64,000 nt of DNA from Planctomycetota bacterium (GTDB taxonomy: Bacteria; Planctomycetota; UBA1135; UBA2386), in the NCBI GenBank assembly GCA_020638695.1, contig JACKIB010000011.1, positions 62,001 through 126,000 of the forward strand, written 5' to 3'. A model generated the notes under the pieces. It saw only the letters and a program-made list of their open reading frames with translations. It was not told the origin of the DNA and searched no databases. How positions within the stretch are numbered: the stretch's first letter is position 1; each line of letters starts with the position of its first letter. Positions 45,401-53,651 of the stretch are shown here, piece after piece. A program made the translations under genes and the position numbers.

Positions 45401-47365
45401 GAGTTGGCCAAGCAGCGCCAGGAGGCACCCGCGGCGCTCATCGAGTTGGCGCGGAACGCCGCGACGCCAGCCGTCCGGGCGCTCGGCTACGGCGCCTGGC
45501 TGGCGAGCGGCGGCGAACCAGAAGCGGTTTGGCGCGATGCCGAAGCCTCGACCGACCGGCTGTGCGCGTTGCTCGACAGCATCCCCACGCTGCACGATGC
45601 CGGGATGCGGAACGCGCTCTACGCGCGCATCCGACCATTGATGTTCGACCTGCCGCCGGCGCTGGCGGAGAAGGGCGCGATGCAGGGACTGGCCGTGGCC
45701 TACTACCGCCCCGCGCCCAGCGACGCGCGGTTGTCGACCTTCAACGCGGCGCGACCGAGCAAGCGGATGAGCCTCGCCAACTTCACGCTCGGTGTGAGCA
45801 CGGAGGAACGCGGCGGGTCGTTCGGCATGCTGTTCCGTGGCACGCTGCAGATCGAGAAGGCCGGTCAGTACACGTTCTTCCTCGCTTCCGACGACGGCTC
45901 GCGGCTGTTCGTCGACGGCAAGTGCGTGGTCGACAACGACGGGCACCACCCGATGCGCGAACGCCGCGGTCGGTTGCAGCTGGCGCCCGGTCCGCACGCG
46001 ATCGTGCTGACCTACTTCGATCAAGGTGGCGATGACGGACTGCGGGTCGCCTGGCGCGGACCCGGATTCGGCCGACAACCGATCCCCGACCGACTGCTCG
46101 GCCGCGGCGGCACGCAGGCGGTGCGCACCGCGGCGATCCGCGCGGTGGGTGCCGTTCCCGGCCATGACGCCGAGAAGCTGGAAGACGCCGCCCGGCTGCT
46201 CGGCGATACCGCGCTCCTCGATGCGACGGTCGGGCTGTTGCGCGGTGTCACCCCGACGAGCGCTCCAGCCACCGCGGCAGAACGCGTGGCCACTGGGCTG
46301 GTCACCGCCATCGAACGCATGCCCGCCGGTGCCCGTGCCAGCGCGACCGCGATCGCGGCAGTCGACGTCACCAAGGCGCTCGGCGCCGCGCTACCGGCAG
46401 CCACACGCGACCCGCTGCTGCGGCGGCTGCACGGGTTGGTGCCGGTCACCGTGCTGATCGAGACGGTACCGCACAAGATGCGCTACGACGTCGAGGAGTT
46501 CTGGGCCGAGGCCGGCAAGCCGTTGGTGGTCACGTTCCGCAACAACGACATGATGCCGCACAATCTGGTGATCACCGCCCGGGGTGCGCGAGAGAAGATC
46601 GGTCGAGCCGCGGAGCAACTCAGCGGCATCGGCAACGCACGGCAGCGGGCGTTCGTCCCCGATCTGCCCGAGGTGTTGTGGCATACGCGTCTGCTGTACC
46701 CCGGCGAGAGCCAGCGGCTGGAACTCGTCGCGCCGGCAACCACCGGCAGCTATCCGTTCGTGTGCACGTTCCCCGGCCACTGGACGGTGATGCATGGCGT
46801 GATGCAGGTGGTCGAGCGGATCGACCCGGCGCAACACGTGACGCGCCGCGCCGACGCGACGGAGCCTGCACCGACCCGCAAGTTCGTGCGCAACTGGACC
46901 GTCGCCGACTTCGACGCGGCGCTGAAGGGCGACTGGCAGCGCGGACGTTCGGCGCACCGCGGCGCGGCTCTGTTCACCACCGCGGGCTGCGTCAAGTGCC
47001 ACGACGCCGCAAAGGGTGCGACGGTCGGACCGGACCTCGCCAAGATCGGGACGAAGTACGCACCCCGCGACCTGCTGCGGCACGTGCTCGAGCCATCGGC
47101 CAGCATCCTGCTCGGCTACGAGTCGTACTACCTGGAACTCGACCGCGGCGAGCCGGTGGTCGGGCGAATCCTCCGCGAAGACGCGACCAGCGTGCAGGTG
47201 GTCGCGAACCCCGACAAGCCCGACGCGATCACCCGGGTGCCGAAGCAACGGATCACCGCGCGCGAGAAGTCGCCGTTCTCCACCATGCCCACCGGCCTAT
47301 TGGTGACCCTCGAGCGCGACGAAGTGCTCGACCTGCTGGCCTACCTGACGAAACTCGGGCGCTGA
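42422..47365 (+). CDS. giant SGNH / PVC-type propeller / HEAT / PA14 / cupredoxin / cytochrome c protein
   Basis: 1647 residues with a signal peptide (MRPPMPWLCACLVLSPLASQ). In order: an SGNH/GDSL-like hydrolase domain at about 30-240 (GNALAER, FFGFNESF, NGIHLSEEGN), then a PVC-type beta-propeller with PVC N-terminal type repeats at about 360-720 (MKVELFADEARFPELVNPVQ, WVAVWPTYPHW, DTDGDGRADVCKVF). HEAT-like helices follow at about 727-1076. A PA14 domain lies at about 1083-1227 (GQYTFFLASDDGSRLFVDGK). A blue-copper cupredoxin domain lies at about 1339-1466 with ligands in MPHNLV, FVCTFPGHW and MHGVM. A cytochrome c domain (CVKCH near 1522) ends the protein. Members of this planctomycete family are thought to oxidise sugars in the periplasm; electrons could flow from propeller to copper to haem in one chain (inference). 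Confidence 0.9.
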   Translation: MRPPMPWLCACLVLSPLASQSKPAPFDPPKGARICLLGNALAERMQHHGWFETLLQLRFPARHLVVRNLGFGADELSVHQRTMNFGKLSSDAMGSDLQHGKFVVWDRFLTHCKADIVLAFFGFNESFADRAGLPKFRADLTEFIRHVAASKYNGKTPPQLVLFSSLPFENTGNRSLPDGREHNRRIELYTAAAAEVAAEHAVRFVDLGPAMRESYRKRRAPLTINGIHLSEEGNRQVAHAIAGSLWGGTELAPPGSAEALRRAVLDKNFHWHQRYRVTDGYNVYGGRSKKVYGTPDGKEFANYAVLQREMDVLDAMTANRDSHVWSLAAGQPTPIDDSKLPAQLPVRTNKPGPGPAGTHLYLSGSDALAKMTPAKGMKVELFADEARFPELVNPVQMAWDTKGRLWVAVWPTYPHWRPGAPRNDKLLILEDTDGDGRADVCKVFAGDLLNPTGFEFWNGGVFVAAAPDLLFLKDTDGDDRADRCVRVLHGLSSADTHHTANSFVLGPDGALYFQEGTFHRSQIESVHGPVRNRDACVWRFDPRTWSVERYVPYNFANPHGHVFDHWGQDFVTDGTGNVNYYALPFSGHVAAPAKHRGYFPFFRQRSRPAAATEILSSSHFPAANQGSYLIANVIGFLGIFQYRVLDDGSGFRAEEIEPIVQSTDPNFRPSDIEVGPDGALYFLDWHNAIIGHLQHHIRDPSRDTAHGRVYRVSCPGRPKTQPAAIAGRPIPELLRNLENADDRVRYRTHIELSARDSDAVLAAADAWLAALDSAQPDYAHHRLEGLWLQQQHDRVDPALLRALLRDARPQVRAAATRVLRHAAAKLADGPALLAKQAADPHPRVRLEAVVAASFLDSASAAAAALEALRHPTDRFLDYALDATIRQLAPRWQAALQAGEAVVAADNPAGIRFLLGRVTPAELRALPRTPAVLQALLQRHMVPAELRREAAAALAAQHKTSTTAELLAAVRALDQDGGTMSAHTVRDLGALLHEELAKQRQEAPAALIELARNAATPAVRALGYGAWLASGGEPEAVWRDAEASTDRLCALLDSIPTLHDAGMRNALYARIRPLMFDLPPALAEKGAMQGLAVAYYRPAPSDARLSTFNAARPSKRMSLANFTLGVSTEERGGSFGMLFRGTLQIEKAGQYTFFLASDDGSRLFVDGKCVVDNDGHHPMRERRGRLQLAPGPHAIVLTYFDQGGDDGLRVAWRGPGFGRQPIPDRLLGRGGTQAVRTAAIRAVGAVPGHDAEKLEDAARLLGDTALLDATVGLLRGVTPTSAPATAAERVATGLVTAIERMPAGARASATAIAAVDVTKALGAALPAATRDPLLRRLHGLVPVTVLIETVPHKMRYDVEEFWAEAGKPLVVTFRNNDMMPHNLVITARGAREKIGRAAEQLSGIGNARQRAFVPDLPEVLWHTRLLYPGESQRLELVAPATTGSYPFVCTFPGHWTVMHGVMQVVERIDPAQHVTRRADATEPAPTRKFVRNWTVADFDAALKGDWQRGRSAHRGAALFTTAGCVKCHDAAKGATVGPDLAKIGTKYAPRDLLRHVLEPSASILLGYESYYLELDRGEPVVGRILREDATSVQVVANPDKPDAITRVPKQRITAREKSPFSTMPTGLLVTLERDEVLDLLAYLTKLGR

Positions 47366-47391
47366 TCGCGGCCGTTGGCTACGTTCTCGCC

Positions 47392-48252
47392 ATGATCGTC
47401 CCGCGCACCTCTCGTGAACAAATCCTCGCCAAACTGCAGCGCAAGATCGACGGTGGCATTCCGATCTTCATCGCCAGCGCCGGCAGCGGCCTGGTCGCCC
47501 AGTTGCTGGAGAGTGCCGGCGCCGACTGCGTGAACACCTTCGCGGGCGCCCGGCTGCGCGCCAACGGCATGGGCACCATGTCGATGCTCTGGCCGATCCT
47601 CGACTCCAACAAGCAGACTCTCGACTACACGGCTCAGGACATCCTTCCGGCGCTGAAGGGCGACGCGTTCGTGTGTGCCTGCATCAACGCCAACGATCCG
47701 CTCAAGGACATGGTGTGCGTGGTAGAGAACCTCAAGGCGATGGGTGTGATGTCGGTGTCGAACATCGGCCCGTCGATCAGCTACGTCGACAAGGACAGCC
47801 AGGTCTTCAAGGTGCTGACCAAGAGCGGCATCACGTTCCAAAACGAGGTCGAGATGCTGGCGATGGCCAAGGAACGCGGAATGGTCACGGTCGCGCTGGC
47901 GTTCGACGAGGAAGACAGCGTGCAGATCGTGCGCGACGCCCAGCCGGACATCTTCTGTTTCCACGCCGGGACCACCAAGGGCGGACTCAAGGGTTACGAC
48001 TCGGGCGAGACGATCGAGGAGACCGCGCGACGCACCGAGGAAGTGAATCAAATGGTGCGTGAACTGAAGCCGGACGTGATTCTGATCGCCCACGGCGCGG
48101 CGATGGAGACCCCCGAGGACAGCCAGTACATCCTCGACCACACCACCTGCCACGGCATCTGGACCGGGTCTTCGACCGAACGCATTCCGATCGAGAAGGC
48201 GGTGTTCTCCACGGCGAAGCGGTTCGCCGACCTGCGGCGACGGAGCCATTGA
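47392..48252 (+). CDS. PEP-hydrolase-like TIM-barrel protein
   Basis: 286 residues from the ATG at 47392, just after the previous stop. Opening RTSREQILAKLQRKIDGGIPIFIASAGSGLVAQLLESAGAD and GARLRANGMGTMSMLWP, then CACINANDP and FCFHAGTTKGGLKG, match the phosphoenolpyruvate-hydrolase/TIM-br_sig_trns family. The stop overlaps the start of the Tm-1-like gene by one base (TGATG). In plant Tm-1 resistance proteins and some fungi this domain is fused to the Tm-1 ATP-binding domain encoded by the next gene, so the two proteins probably act together. Enzymatic role uncertain. Confidence 0.85.
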   Translation: MIVPRTSREQILAKLQRKIDGGIPIFIASAGSGLVAQLLESAGADCVNTFAGARLRANGMGTMSMLWPILDSNKQTLDYTAQDILPALKGDAFVCACINANDPLKDMVCVVENLKAMGVMSVSNIGPSISYVDKDSQVFKVLTKSGITFQNEVEMLAMAKERGMVTVALAFDEEDSVQIVRDAQPDIFCFHAGTTKGGLKGYDSGETIEETARRTEEVNQMVRELKPDVILIAHGAAMETPEDSQYILDHTTCHGIWTGSSTERIPIEKAVFSTAKRFADLRRRSH

Positions 48253-49475
48253 TGAGCAAGCAGATCGCGATCCTCGCCACGCTCGACACCAAGGGGCAAG
48301 AGGCCGAGTTCCTGTCCGAGCAGCTCGCCCTGCTCGGCAGTGACGCGGTGCTGGTCGACATCGGGGTGACCGGCGAAGCCGCGACCACCGCCGACGTCAC
48401 CCGCGAGCAAGTGGCCGTGGCGGCCGGAACCACACTGGACGCGATCCTGCGCAACCCGACTCGCGAAGCCGCCGCACCACTGATGGCCAAGGGTGCGATC
48501 GCGGTGCTGAGTTCCCGATTGGAGCGCGGTGAACTCGACGGCGTGCTCGGCCTGGGTGGGCTGCAGGGCACCGCGTTGTGCACCGAGGTGATGCGAGCGC
48601 TGCCGTACGGACTGCCCAAAGTGATGGTGTCGACCGTCGCGTCCGGCAACACCGCGCCGTACGTCGACATCAAGGACATCACGATGATGTTCTCGGTGGG
48701 CGACATCCTCGGGTTGAACCCATTCTCCCGCATGCTCCTGGCGCGGGCCGCGGGCGCAGTGCACGGCATGGCGATCACCGACGCCGGATCGTTCACCCGC
48801 CGCAGCGACAAGCCCTTGATCGGAATGACCAACCTCGGAGTGCTGACCAAGGGCGCGCTCGAGGCGATCCAGGCGTTCGACGAGGCCGGCTACGAAGTGA
48901 TCACCTTCCACGCGGTCGGCTCCGGTGGCCGGGCGATGGAACAGATGATGAAGGAAGGCCTGATCGGTGCGGTGTTCGACTACGCACTCGGCGAGATCAG
49001 CGACCAGTACTTCGAGGGGCTGCGCGCCGGGGGACCGGAACGCCTGACGGTCGCCGGCAAGCTGGGCCTGCCGCAGGTGATCTGCCCCGGCGGCGCCGAG
49101 CACCTCGGCGTCCTGGTCGACCCGCCGCACACCGTGCCGGATCGCTACCGGGGACACCGTCACGTGTTCCACAACCCGGTGGTGTTCGTGCCGCGCCTGC
49201 TCCCGGAGCAGATGGTGGAGCTGGCCGAGGAGATCGCTGCCAGATTGCAGCACACCACCGGCAAAGCGGTGTTCATGATGCCGCTCGGCGGCACCGGCAG
49301 CTACGCCAAGGAAGGCGGCCCGCTGCGCGACCCCGAGGGTGACCGGCAGTTCTTCCAGGCACTGCGCGACAAGCTGCCGAAGTCGATCGAGATCGTCGAA
49401 CGCGACACGCACGCCGAGGACCCCGCGTTCGTACGCGAGGCGGTGGCGCGGCTGCTCGCGATGATCGAGAACTGA
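48252..49475 (+). CDS. Tm-1-like ATP-binding domain protein (UPF0261)
   Basis: 407 residues from the ATG at 48252. Signature segments are IAILATLDTKGQEAEFL, VLGLGGLQGTALCTEVMRALPYGLPKVMVSTVASG, DIKDITMMFSVGDILGLNP and FHAVGSGGRAMEQMMKEGLIGAVFDYALGE, matching the UPF0261/Tm-1-like family (about 400 residues, cytoplasmic). The family binds ATP; the bacterial role is not known. It is coupled to the TIM-barrel gene upstream. Its stop is followed by a gene remnant and two miniature elements. Confidence 0.9.
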   Translation: MSKQIAILATLDTKGQEAEFLSEQLALLGSDAVLVDIGVTGEAATTADVTREQVAVAAGTTLDAILRNPTREAAAPLMAKGAIAVLSSRLERGELDGVLGLGGLQGTALCTEVMRALPYGLPKVMVSTVASGNTAPYVDIKDITMMFSVGDILGLNPFSRMLLARAAGAVHGMAITDAGSFTRRSDKPLIGMTNLGVLTKGALEAIQAFDEAGYEVITFHAVGSGGRAMEQMMKEGLIGAVFDYALGEISDQYFEGLRAGGPERLTVAGKLGLPQVICPGGAEHLGVLVDPPHTVPDRYRGHRHVFHNPVVFVPRLLPEQMVELAEEIAARLQHTTGKAVFMMPLGGTGSYAKEGGPLRDPEGDRQFFQALRDKLPKSIEIVERDTHAEDPAFVREAVARLLAMIEN

Positions 49476-49508
49476 GCCGGCCGCCCGGACTGCTCCTGAC
49501 CGAGAGAC

Positions 49509-49648
49509 CTACGTTCGCGCAGGGTCCACGCACACCTCGTTGAGCAGCGCGAGCTGGGGAATCTCGCAGTTCTCGCAGACGAACGGCTGCACCGCGCGGA
49601 TGCCCGAGCCCGCTGCATCAGGCTGGTTCGCCGCATCCGCAGCGCGCA
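49509..49648 (-). pseudogene. possible C-terminal gene remnant, cut off by element B
   Basis: A short reading frame ends in a TAG at 49509-49511 and encodes about 45 residues ending CENCEIPQLALLNEVCVDPART (spacing C-x2-C-x12-C). It has no start, and its 5' side is miniature element B, so it looks like the tail of a lost gene. It may instead be chance. Confidence 0.3.
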
Positions 49649-49812
49649 AGTGGGGTGTCTCCGAAGTTCGTCACATATGTCGCCGGCCCTACGCCCCGCT
49701 CGCGGCGCGCAGCTCCTCAGCTCGTTCACCAACAAGCCGTGTCGTCGCAGCTCCTAGCGAGCGAACCGCATGACTCGACGACTTGTGCAGCGAACTTCGG
49801 ACACACCCCACT
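49649..49812. mobile_element. miniature inverted-repeat element B
   Basis: 164 bp bounded by 22-bp inverted repeats with one mismatch: AGTGGGGTGTCTCCGAAGTTCG (49649-49670) and the complement of AGTGGGGTGTGTCCGAAGTTCG (49791-49812). There is no transposase. Its right edge joins element A copy 2, and before that insertion it would have abutted the stop of the membrane protein gene (CCCCACTAG). Confidence 0.7.
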
Positions 49813-49978
49813 AGGAGTCTGCGCCACAGAATGACAACCCATGAGATCCGCGCCTTCCAGCACCTGTCACCCCCCGAAATCCTCGCCGAATCCACCAATT
49901 CGGCTGTGTTTTCGGGCGGCGACCTGCGCCGAAATCCACGAACCTCCTGAGTCACCCTTCTGTGGCGCAGACTCCTAG
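49811..49978 (-). mobile_element. miniature inverted-repeat element A, copy 2
   Basis: 168 bp, identical in reverse complement to 15015-15182, with perfect 21-bp terminal repeats and CTAG at both ends. Its right-hand CTAG (49975-49978) contains the TAG stop of the membrane protein gene on the minus strand. So, as in copy 1, the element lies directly after a stop codon, in the same orientation relative to the gene. Confidence 0.85.
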
Positions 49979-51525
49979 TCAACCACCAGCAAGCGACCGA
50001 GCCGCGACCTGCGCTCGGTGAACGCGACGCCGGCGGCCCGCAGCTGCGCGGTGACGGCGTCACCCTGCATTCGCTCCCCTTCCAGCAGGATGGCCTGCCG
50101 CACCCCGGCGTCGCGCAGGAAGCCGATCGCCGCATCCCGCACGCGAGGGCTCCCGGCCCAGGTGTAGCGAAACGCTGGCACCCCGGCGGCGTACTCCACG
50201 GTGCCGCTCGACGCATCGGCCCACACCACACCGTACGAAGCGAGCTCGCTGCGGTACACCTGCGCGTCGCGTTCGAATTGCTCGACACAAGACAACGGCG
50301 CGATGCGCACCAACGGCACGATGCACAGCGTCGCCAGCCCTACCGCGACGACCACCTGCCGGCGCAACAGACCGGCACCGGGGTGCGAATCCAGCGCTTC
50401 GAGCAGCGCACCCCCGCACAACAGCGCCGAGGCGTACGGGTAGTAGGGCACCTCCACGCGGTGCAGCAGGTAGAACGCGTAATTGCACGCCGGCAACGCC
50501 GCGAGTAGCGCGGTCCAGCGATAGAGCCGCGGCTCGCCCTGGGACAGGCAGACCAGCAAGCCGAACACCACCACGTGGACCCACATCCATCCCTGGTCCG
50601 CGCCGAAGTAGTAGTCGAGGTTCTGCGCGATTCGCGCCGCGCTTGCCCAGTCCTGGTCGATGGGCGAGTACGTCGGGCGAAACGCATTGCCGAGCAGCGA
50701 TTGGGCGTACGCGAGGTACAGCACCCCCCCGCCAGCGAGCAGCAACCCGGACCCGAGCGCGATCCGCCGGGCGGTGCGCGTCAAGGTGCGAGCTGGTCGC
50801 AGCGCGAACCACAGCAGCAGCGGAACGGCGAGAACCACGTTCGCCACCCGAAAGGGCAACGACGCCCCGAGCAGCAACAGTGACACGCCGGGGTTGCGGC
50901 GCATCGCGAACCCAGCCGCGCACAGCAGCCCGAATGTCGGCGCGGTCGAGGTGACTTGGCGGAGTTCCTGACGCAGCGGCGGAACCCACAGACAGACCAG
51001 ACCGACTCCCGCGACCGCGGCCAGGCGGAACCAACCCCCGCCGCCGCTGCCGGGCAGCATGACCATGAGCATGGGTACGACGAGCAAGAGCATGCTCAGG
51101 GGCGGGAAAGCCGCGAAGCGCAGCGGCTTCGGCACATGGCTCAGCAAGTACCCGGTGGCCGGCGGGTACTGGTTGATGACCTTCCTGGTCACCGGATCGA
51201 CATGGTAGGCGTGTGGCGCCACCATCCAGCAGTAGTCCGCATGGTCGAAGCCCCGTGCGTCCAGGTGCGCGATCAAACCGTCGTGGAACGGTCGTGCGGT
51301 GTGGTCGCCGAGCACGCGCCCCCGCGCGAACGCGTCCGCCATCTGCAAGTAGCCGAACGGGTCGCAATCGCGTGGCAGAGTCGGTTGCGCCGGCGAGATC
51401 CAGCACCAGGCGAGAAGCGGTAGCCACGCCATCACGAACGCCGCGACCAGCAGTCGACCGACCGAACCGCGAGCCGCCGTTCGACTCACGGGTGCCGTTG
51501 TGCCGTCAGACCCCGTCGGGTCCAT
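49975..51525 (-). CDS. polytopic membrane protein, possibly a GT-C glycosyltransferase
   Basis: 516 residues from the ATG at 51525, which overlaps the end of the histidine kinase gene by 20 bases. About nine or ten hydrophobic helices are spread over residues 25-430. A long outside loop after the first helix contains DCDPFGYLQMADAF, the acidic position seen in GT-C/ArnT-like transferases. The C-terminal part (about 430-516) is soluble. No definite family motif is seen; a lipid-linked sugar transferase is a guess. The TAG stop lies within element A copy 2. Confidence 0.7.
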   Translation of the reverse strand: MDPTGSDGTTAPVSRTAARGSVGRLLVAAFVMAWLPLLAWCWISPAQPTLPRDCDPFGYLQMADAFARGRVLGDHTARPFHDGLIAHLDARGFDHADYCWMVAPHAYHVDPVTRKVINQYPPATGYLLSHVPKPLRFAAFPPLSMLLLVVPMLMVMLPGSGGGGWFRLAAVAGVGLVCLWVPPLRQELRQVTSTAPTFGLLCAAGFAMRRNPGVSLLLLGASLPFRVANVVLAVPLLLWFALRPARTLTRTARRIALGSGLLLAGGGVLYLAYAQSLLGNAFRPTYSPIDQDWASAARIAQNLDYYFGADQGWMWVHVVVFGLLVCLSQGEPRLYRWTALLAALPACNYAFYLLHRVEVPYYPYASALLCGGALLEALDSHPGAGLLRRQVVVAVGLATLCIVPLVRIAPLSCVEQFERDAQVYRSELASYGVVWADASSGTVEYAAGVPAFRYTWAGSPRVRDAAIGFLRDAGVRQAILLEGERMQGDAVTAQLRAAGVAFTERRSRLGRLLVVD

Positions 51526-53638
51526 CGATCAGCTTCTCGAGCTCGAGGCGCGCGCCATCGATCGCCTCGGCCAGATCCACGACCAGTTGGTTCGAATCCT
51601 CGAGCGACGCGTCGGAGTTGCAGAGTTGCTCGAGCGCGCCCGCGAACTCCGCGACCTGTAGCGCGCCGACCTGCTTGCTGCTCGACTTCAGCGAATGGGC
51701 CGCCATCGCGACCCCGGCGCGGTCCCCGCACGAGACGCCGCGGTCGATCGAGCCAACCAGGTCGGGCAGTCCGTTCAGGTAGGTGCGGAGCACCCGAGCC
51801 ACGAACCCCGGGCTGCTCGTCGACCCCATGCCCTGCAAGCGGCGCAGCGCCTCGGTGTCGACCGCGGCGGACGACTCCGGAGCCTCCTCGCGCACGCTGC
51901 GCGGCGGACGGCGATCCCAACGCGCGAGCGCCCGGCACAGGTCGGCCTGGGAAAATGGTTTGCTCAGGTAGTCGTCCATTCCGGCCTCGAGGCAGCGCAG
52001 ATCGTCGCGCACCATCGCACTGGCGGTGATGGCCACGATCGGGATGTGGCGTTCGCTGTTCTGCTCGCGCTGCCGGATGCACCGCGTCGCCTCGAGCCCG
52101 TCCATCTCGGGCATGTGCCAGTCCATCAGCACGACGTCGAATTCGCTGCTGTCGACCGCCTCCACCGCCGCGAGCCCGTTCGGCACCACGGTGACCGCAC
52201 ATCCCAACGAGGAGAGCGCTTCCTCGGCAACCTCCTGGTTCACCGGGTTGTCCTCGGCCACCAGCACGCGCAGGCCCTCGAAACTCGCTTGATCTGCGAC
52301 CGCGGGCTGCTTGGCATCGAAGTCGTGCTGCACGACGCCCATCGCCTGGGTCAGCGCTTCGAGCAACCCGCGCCGGGTCACCGGCTTGGGGAGCGCCACC
52401 GACAAACCGGCGACACTGCTCGGATCGGTGCAGAGTTCGATGAGCACCGGCTGGGCTGACGTGCCGGTCGTCCGCGGCAAGTCGACGCCATCGACCAGCA
52501 GCACGCTGCGAACTCCGCGCGGCACGCCGGCGAGCCAACTGGGCACCGCCACGGGATCGATCCGATCTACCTCCACGCCGAACCGCCGCAGCATCTCGCT
52601 CAGTCCGTGTGCCACCCGCTCGTTGCACACCACCGTTGCCACGCGGGCGCGCGTCTCGTCCCACTGCACGGCATCGACGATGCCGACCTGGGACGCCGCA
52701 GCACAGGGCAGGGTGAACCAGAACGTCGAACCGCGGCCCTCGACGGACTCGACCCCAACCTGCCCGTTCATCTTGCCGACCAGGTTGCGGACGATCGACA
52801 GCCCCAGCCCGGTCCCGCCGTAGCGGCGCGTCGTCGAGCCATCGGCCTGGGTGAACGCGTCGAAGATCCTCCCGCGTGCCGCCTCGGACACGCCGATTCC
52901 GGTGTCCTCGACCTCGATGCGCAACCGGTGTCCGCTGTCGTCCCGGCACAGTCGCACCACGACCTCGCCGACGTCGGTGAACTTGATCGCGTTGCCGACC
53001 AGGTTGGTCAACACTTGCCGGGTGCGCAGCGGGTCCGCGTGCACACCGGACGGCAGATCGGCGGGGAAGTGTGCAACCAGCTCCAGCCCCTTCTCTCGCG
53101 CGTTGCTGTGGATCGATGCAATCGTGTCCTCGACCACGTCGCGCAGGTCGAAGTCGACGGTCTCGATTTCCAATCGGCCGGCCTCGATCTTCGAGAAGTC
53201 GAGCACGTCGTCGATGATGTGCAGCAGCGAGGTCGCCGAACGCTGCAGCGTGTGGACGTAATGCTGCAGCTTCTCCGGCAACTGCGCCTGGGCGAGCAGC
53301 TCCGCCATCCCCATCACGCCATTCATCGGGGTGCGGATCTCGTGGCTCATGTTCGCCAGAAACTCGGACTTCGCCCGATTCGCCGCGTCCGCAGCTTCCT
53401 TGGCGGTCTTGAGGCGTTCGTGCGATGCCTCGAGGTCGAGCATCGCCGACTCCAGCGCGGCGGTGCGCTCCTCGACCTTGCGCTCCAGCGTGGTCGCGGC
53501 TTGGAACAGGGAGAACGCGTCATCCTGCAGATCCATGTTCCGCTCGACGCGGCGGATCAGCGAGGCGTTCATCTTGCGCTGGCGCAGTACCTCCTGCTCC
53601 AGCTCGTCGCGCGTCAGCGTGCTCGGGTCGCGGTCCAT
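51506..53638 (-). CDS. cytoplasmic hybrid histidine kinase with REC and HPt domains
   Basis: 710 residues with no membrane segment. A short coiled coil (about 45-95) leads to HisKA with the phospho-accepting His99 (SHEIRTPMN), then HATPase_c with N-box NLVGNAIKF and G-boxes EDTGIGV and GGTGLGL. A degenerate receiver-like domain is at about 315-435. A true receiver (about 455-570) has Asp506 (LMDWHMP) and Lys560. The C-terminal HPt has His648 (AAHSLKSSS). This is a full internal phosphorelay, like BarA but soluble. It is 13 bases downstream of the FIST gene, so the FIST protein is the probable sensor. Confidence 0.93.
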   Translation of the reverse strand: MDRDPSTLTRDELEQEVLRQRKMNASLIRRVERNMDLQDDAFSLFQAATTLERKVEERTAALESAMLDLEASHERLKTAKEAADAANRAKSEFLANMSHEIRTPMNGVMGMAELLAQAQLPEKLQHYVHTLQRSATSLLHIIDDVLDFSKIEAGRLEIETVDFDLRDVVEDTIASIHSNAREKGLELVAHFPADLPSGVHADPLRTRQVLTNLVGNAIKFTDVGEVVVRLCRDDSGHRLRIEVEDTGIGVSEAARGRIFDAFTQADGSTTRRYGGTGLGLSIVRNLVGKMNGQVGVESVEGRGSTFWFTLPCAAASQVGIVDAVQWDETRARVATVVCNERVAHGLSEMLRRFGVEVDRIDPVAVPSWLAGVPRGVRSVLLVDGVDLPRTTGTSAQPVLIELCTDPSSVAGLSVALPKPVTRRGLLEALTQAMGVVQHDFDAKQPAVADQASFEGLRVLVAEDNPVNQEVAEEALSSLGCAVTVVPNGLAAVEAVDSSEFDVVLMDWHMPEMDGLEATRCIRQREQNSERHIPIVAITASAMVRDDLRCLEAGMDDYLSKPFSQADLCRALARWDRRPPRSVREEAPESSAAVDTEALRRLQGMGSTSSPGFVARVLRTYLNGLPDLVGSIDRGVSCGDRAGVAMAAHSLKSSSKQVGALQVAEFAGALEQLCNSDASLEDSNQLVVDLAEAIDGARLELEKLIDGPDGV

Positions 53639-53651
53639 GGTCGCGCCCGGC

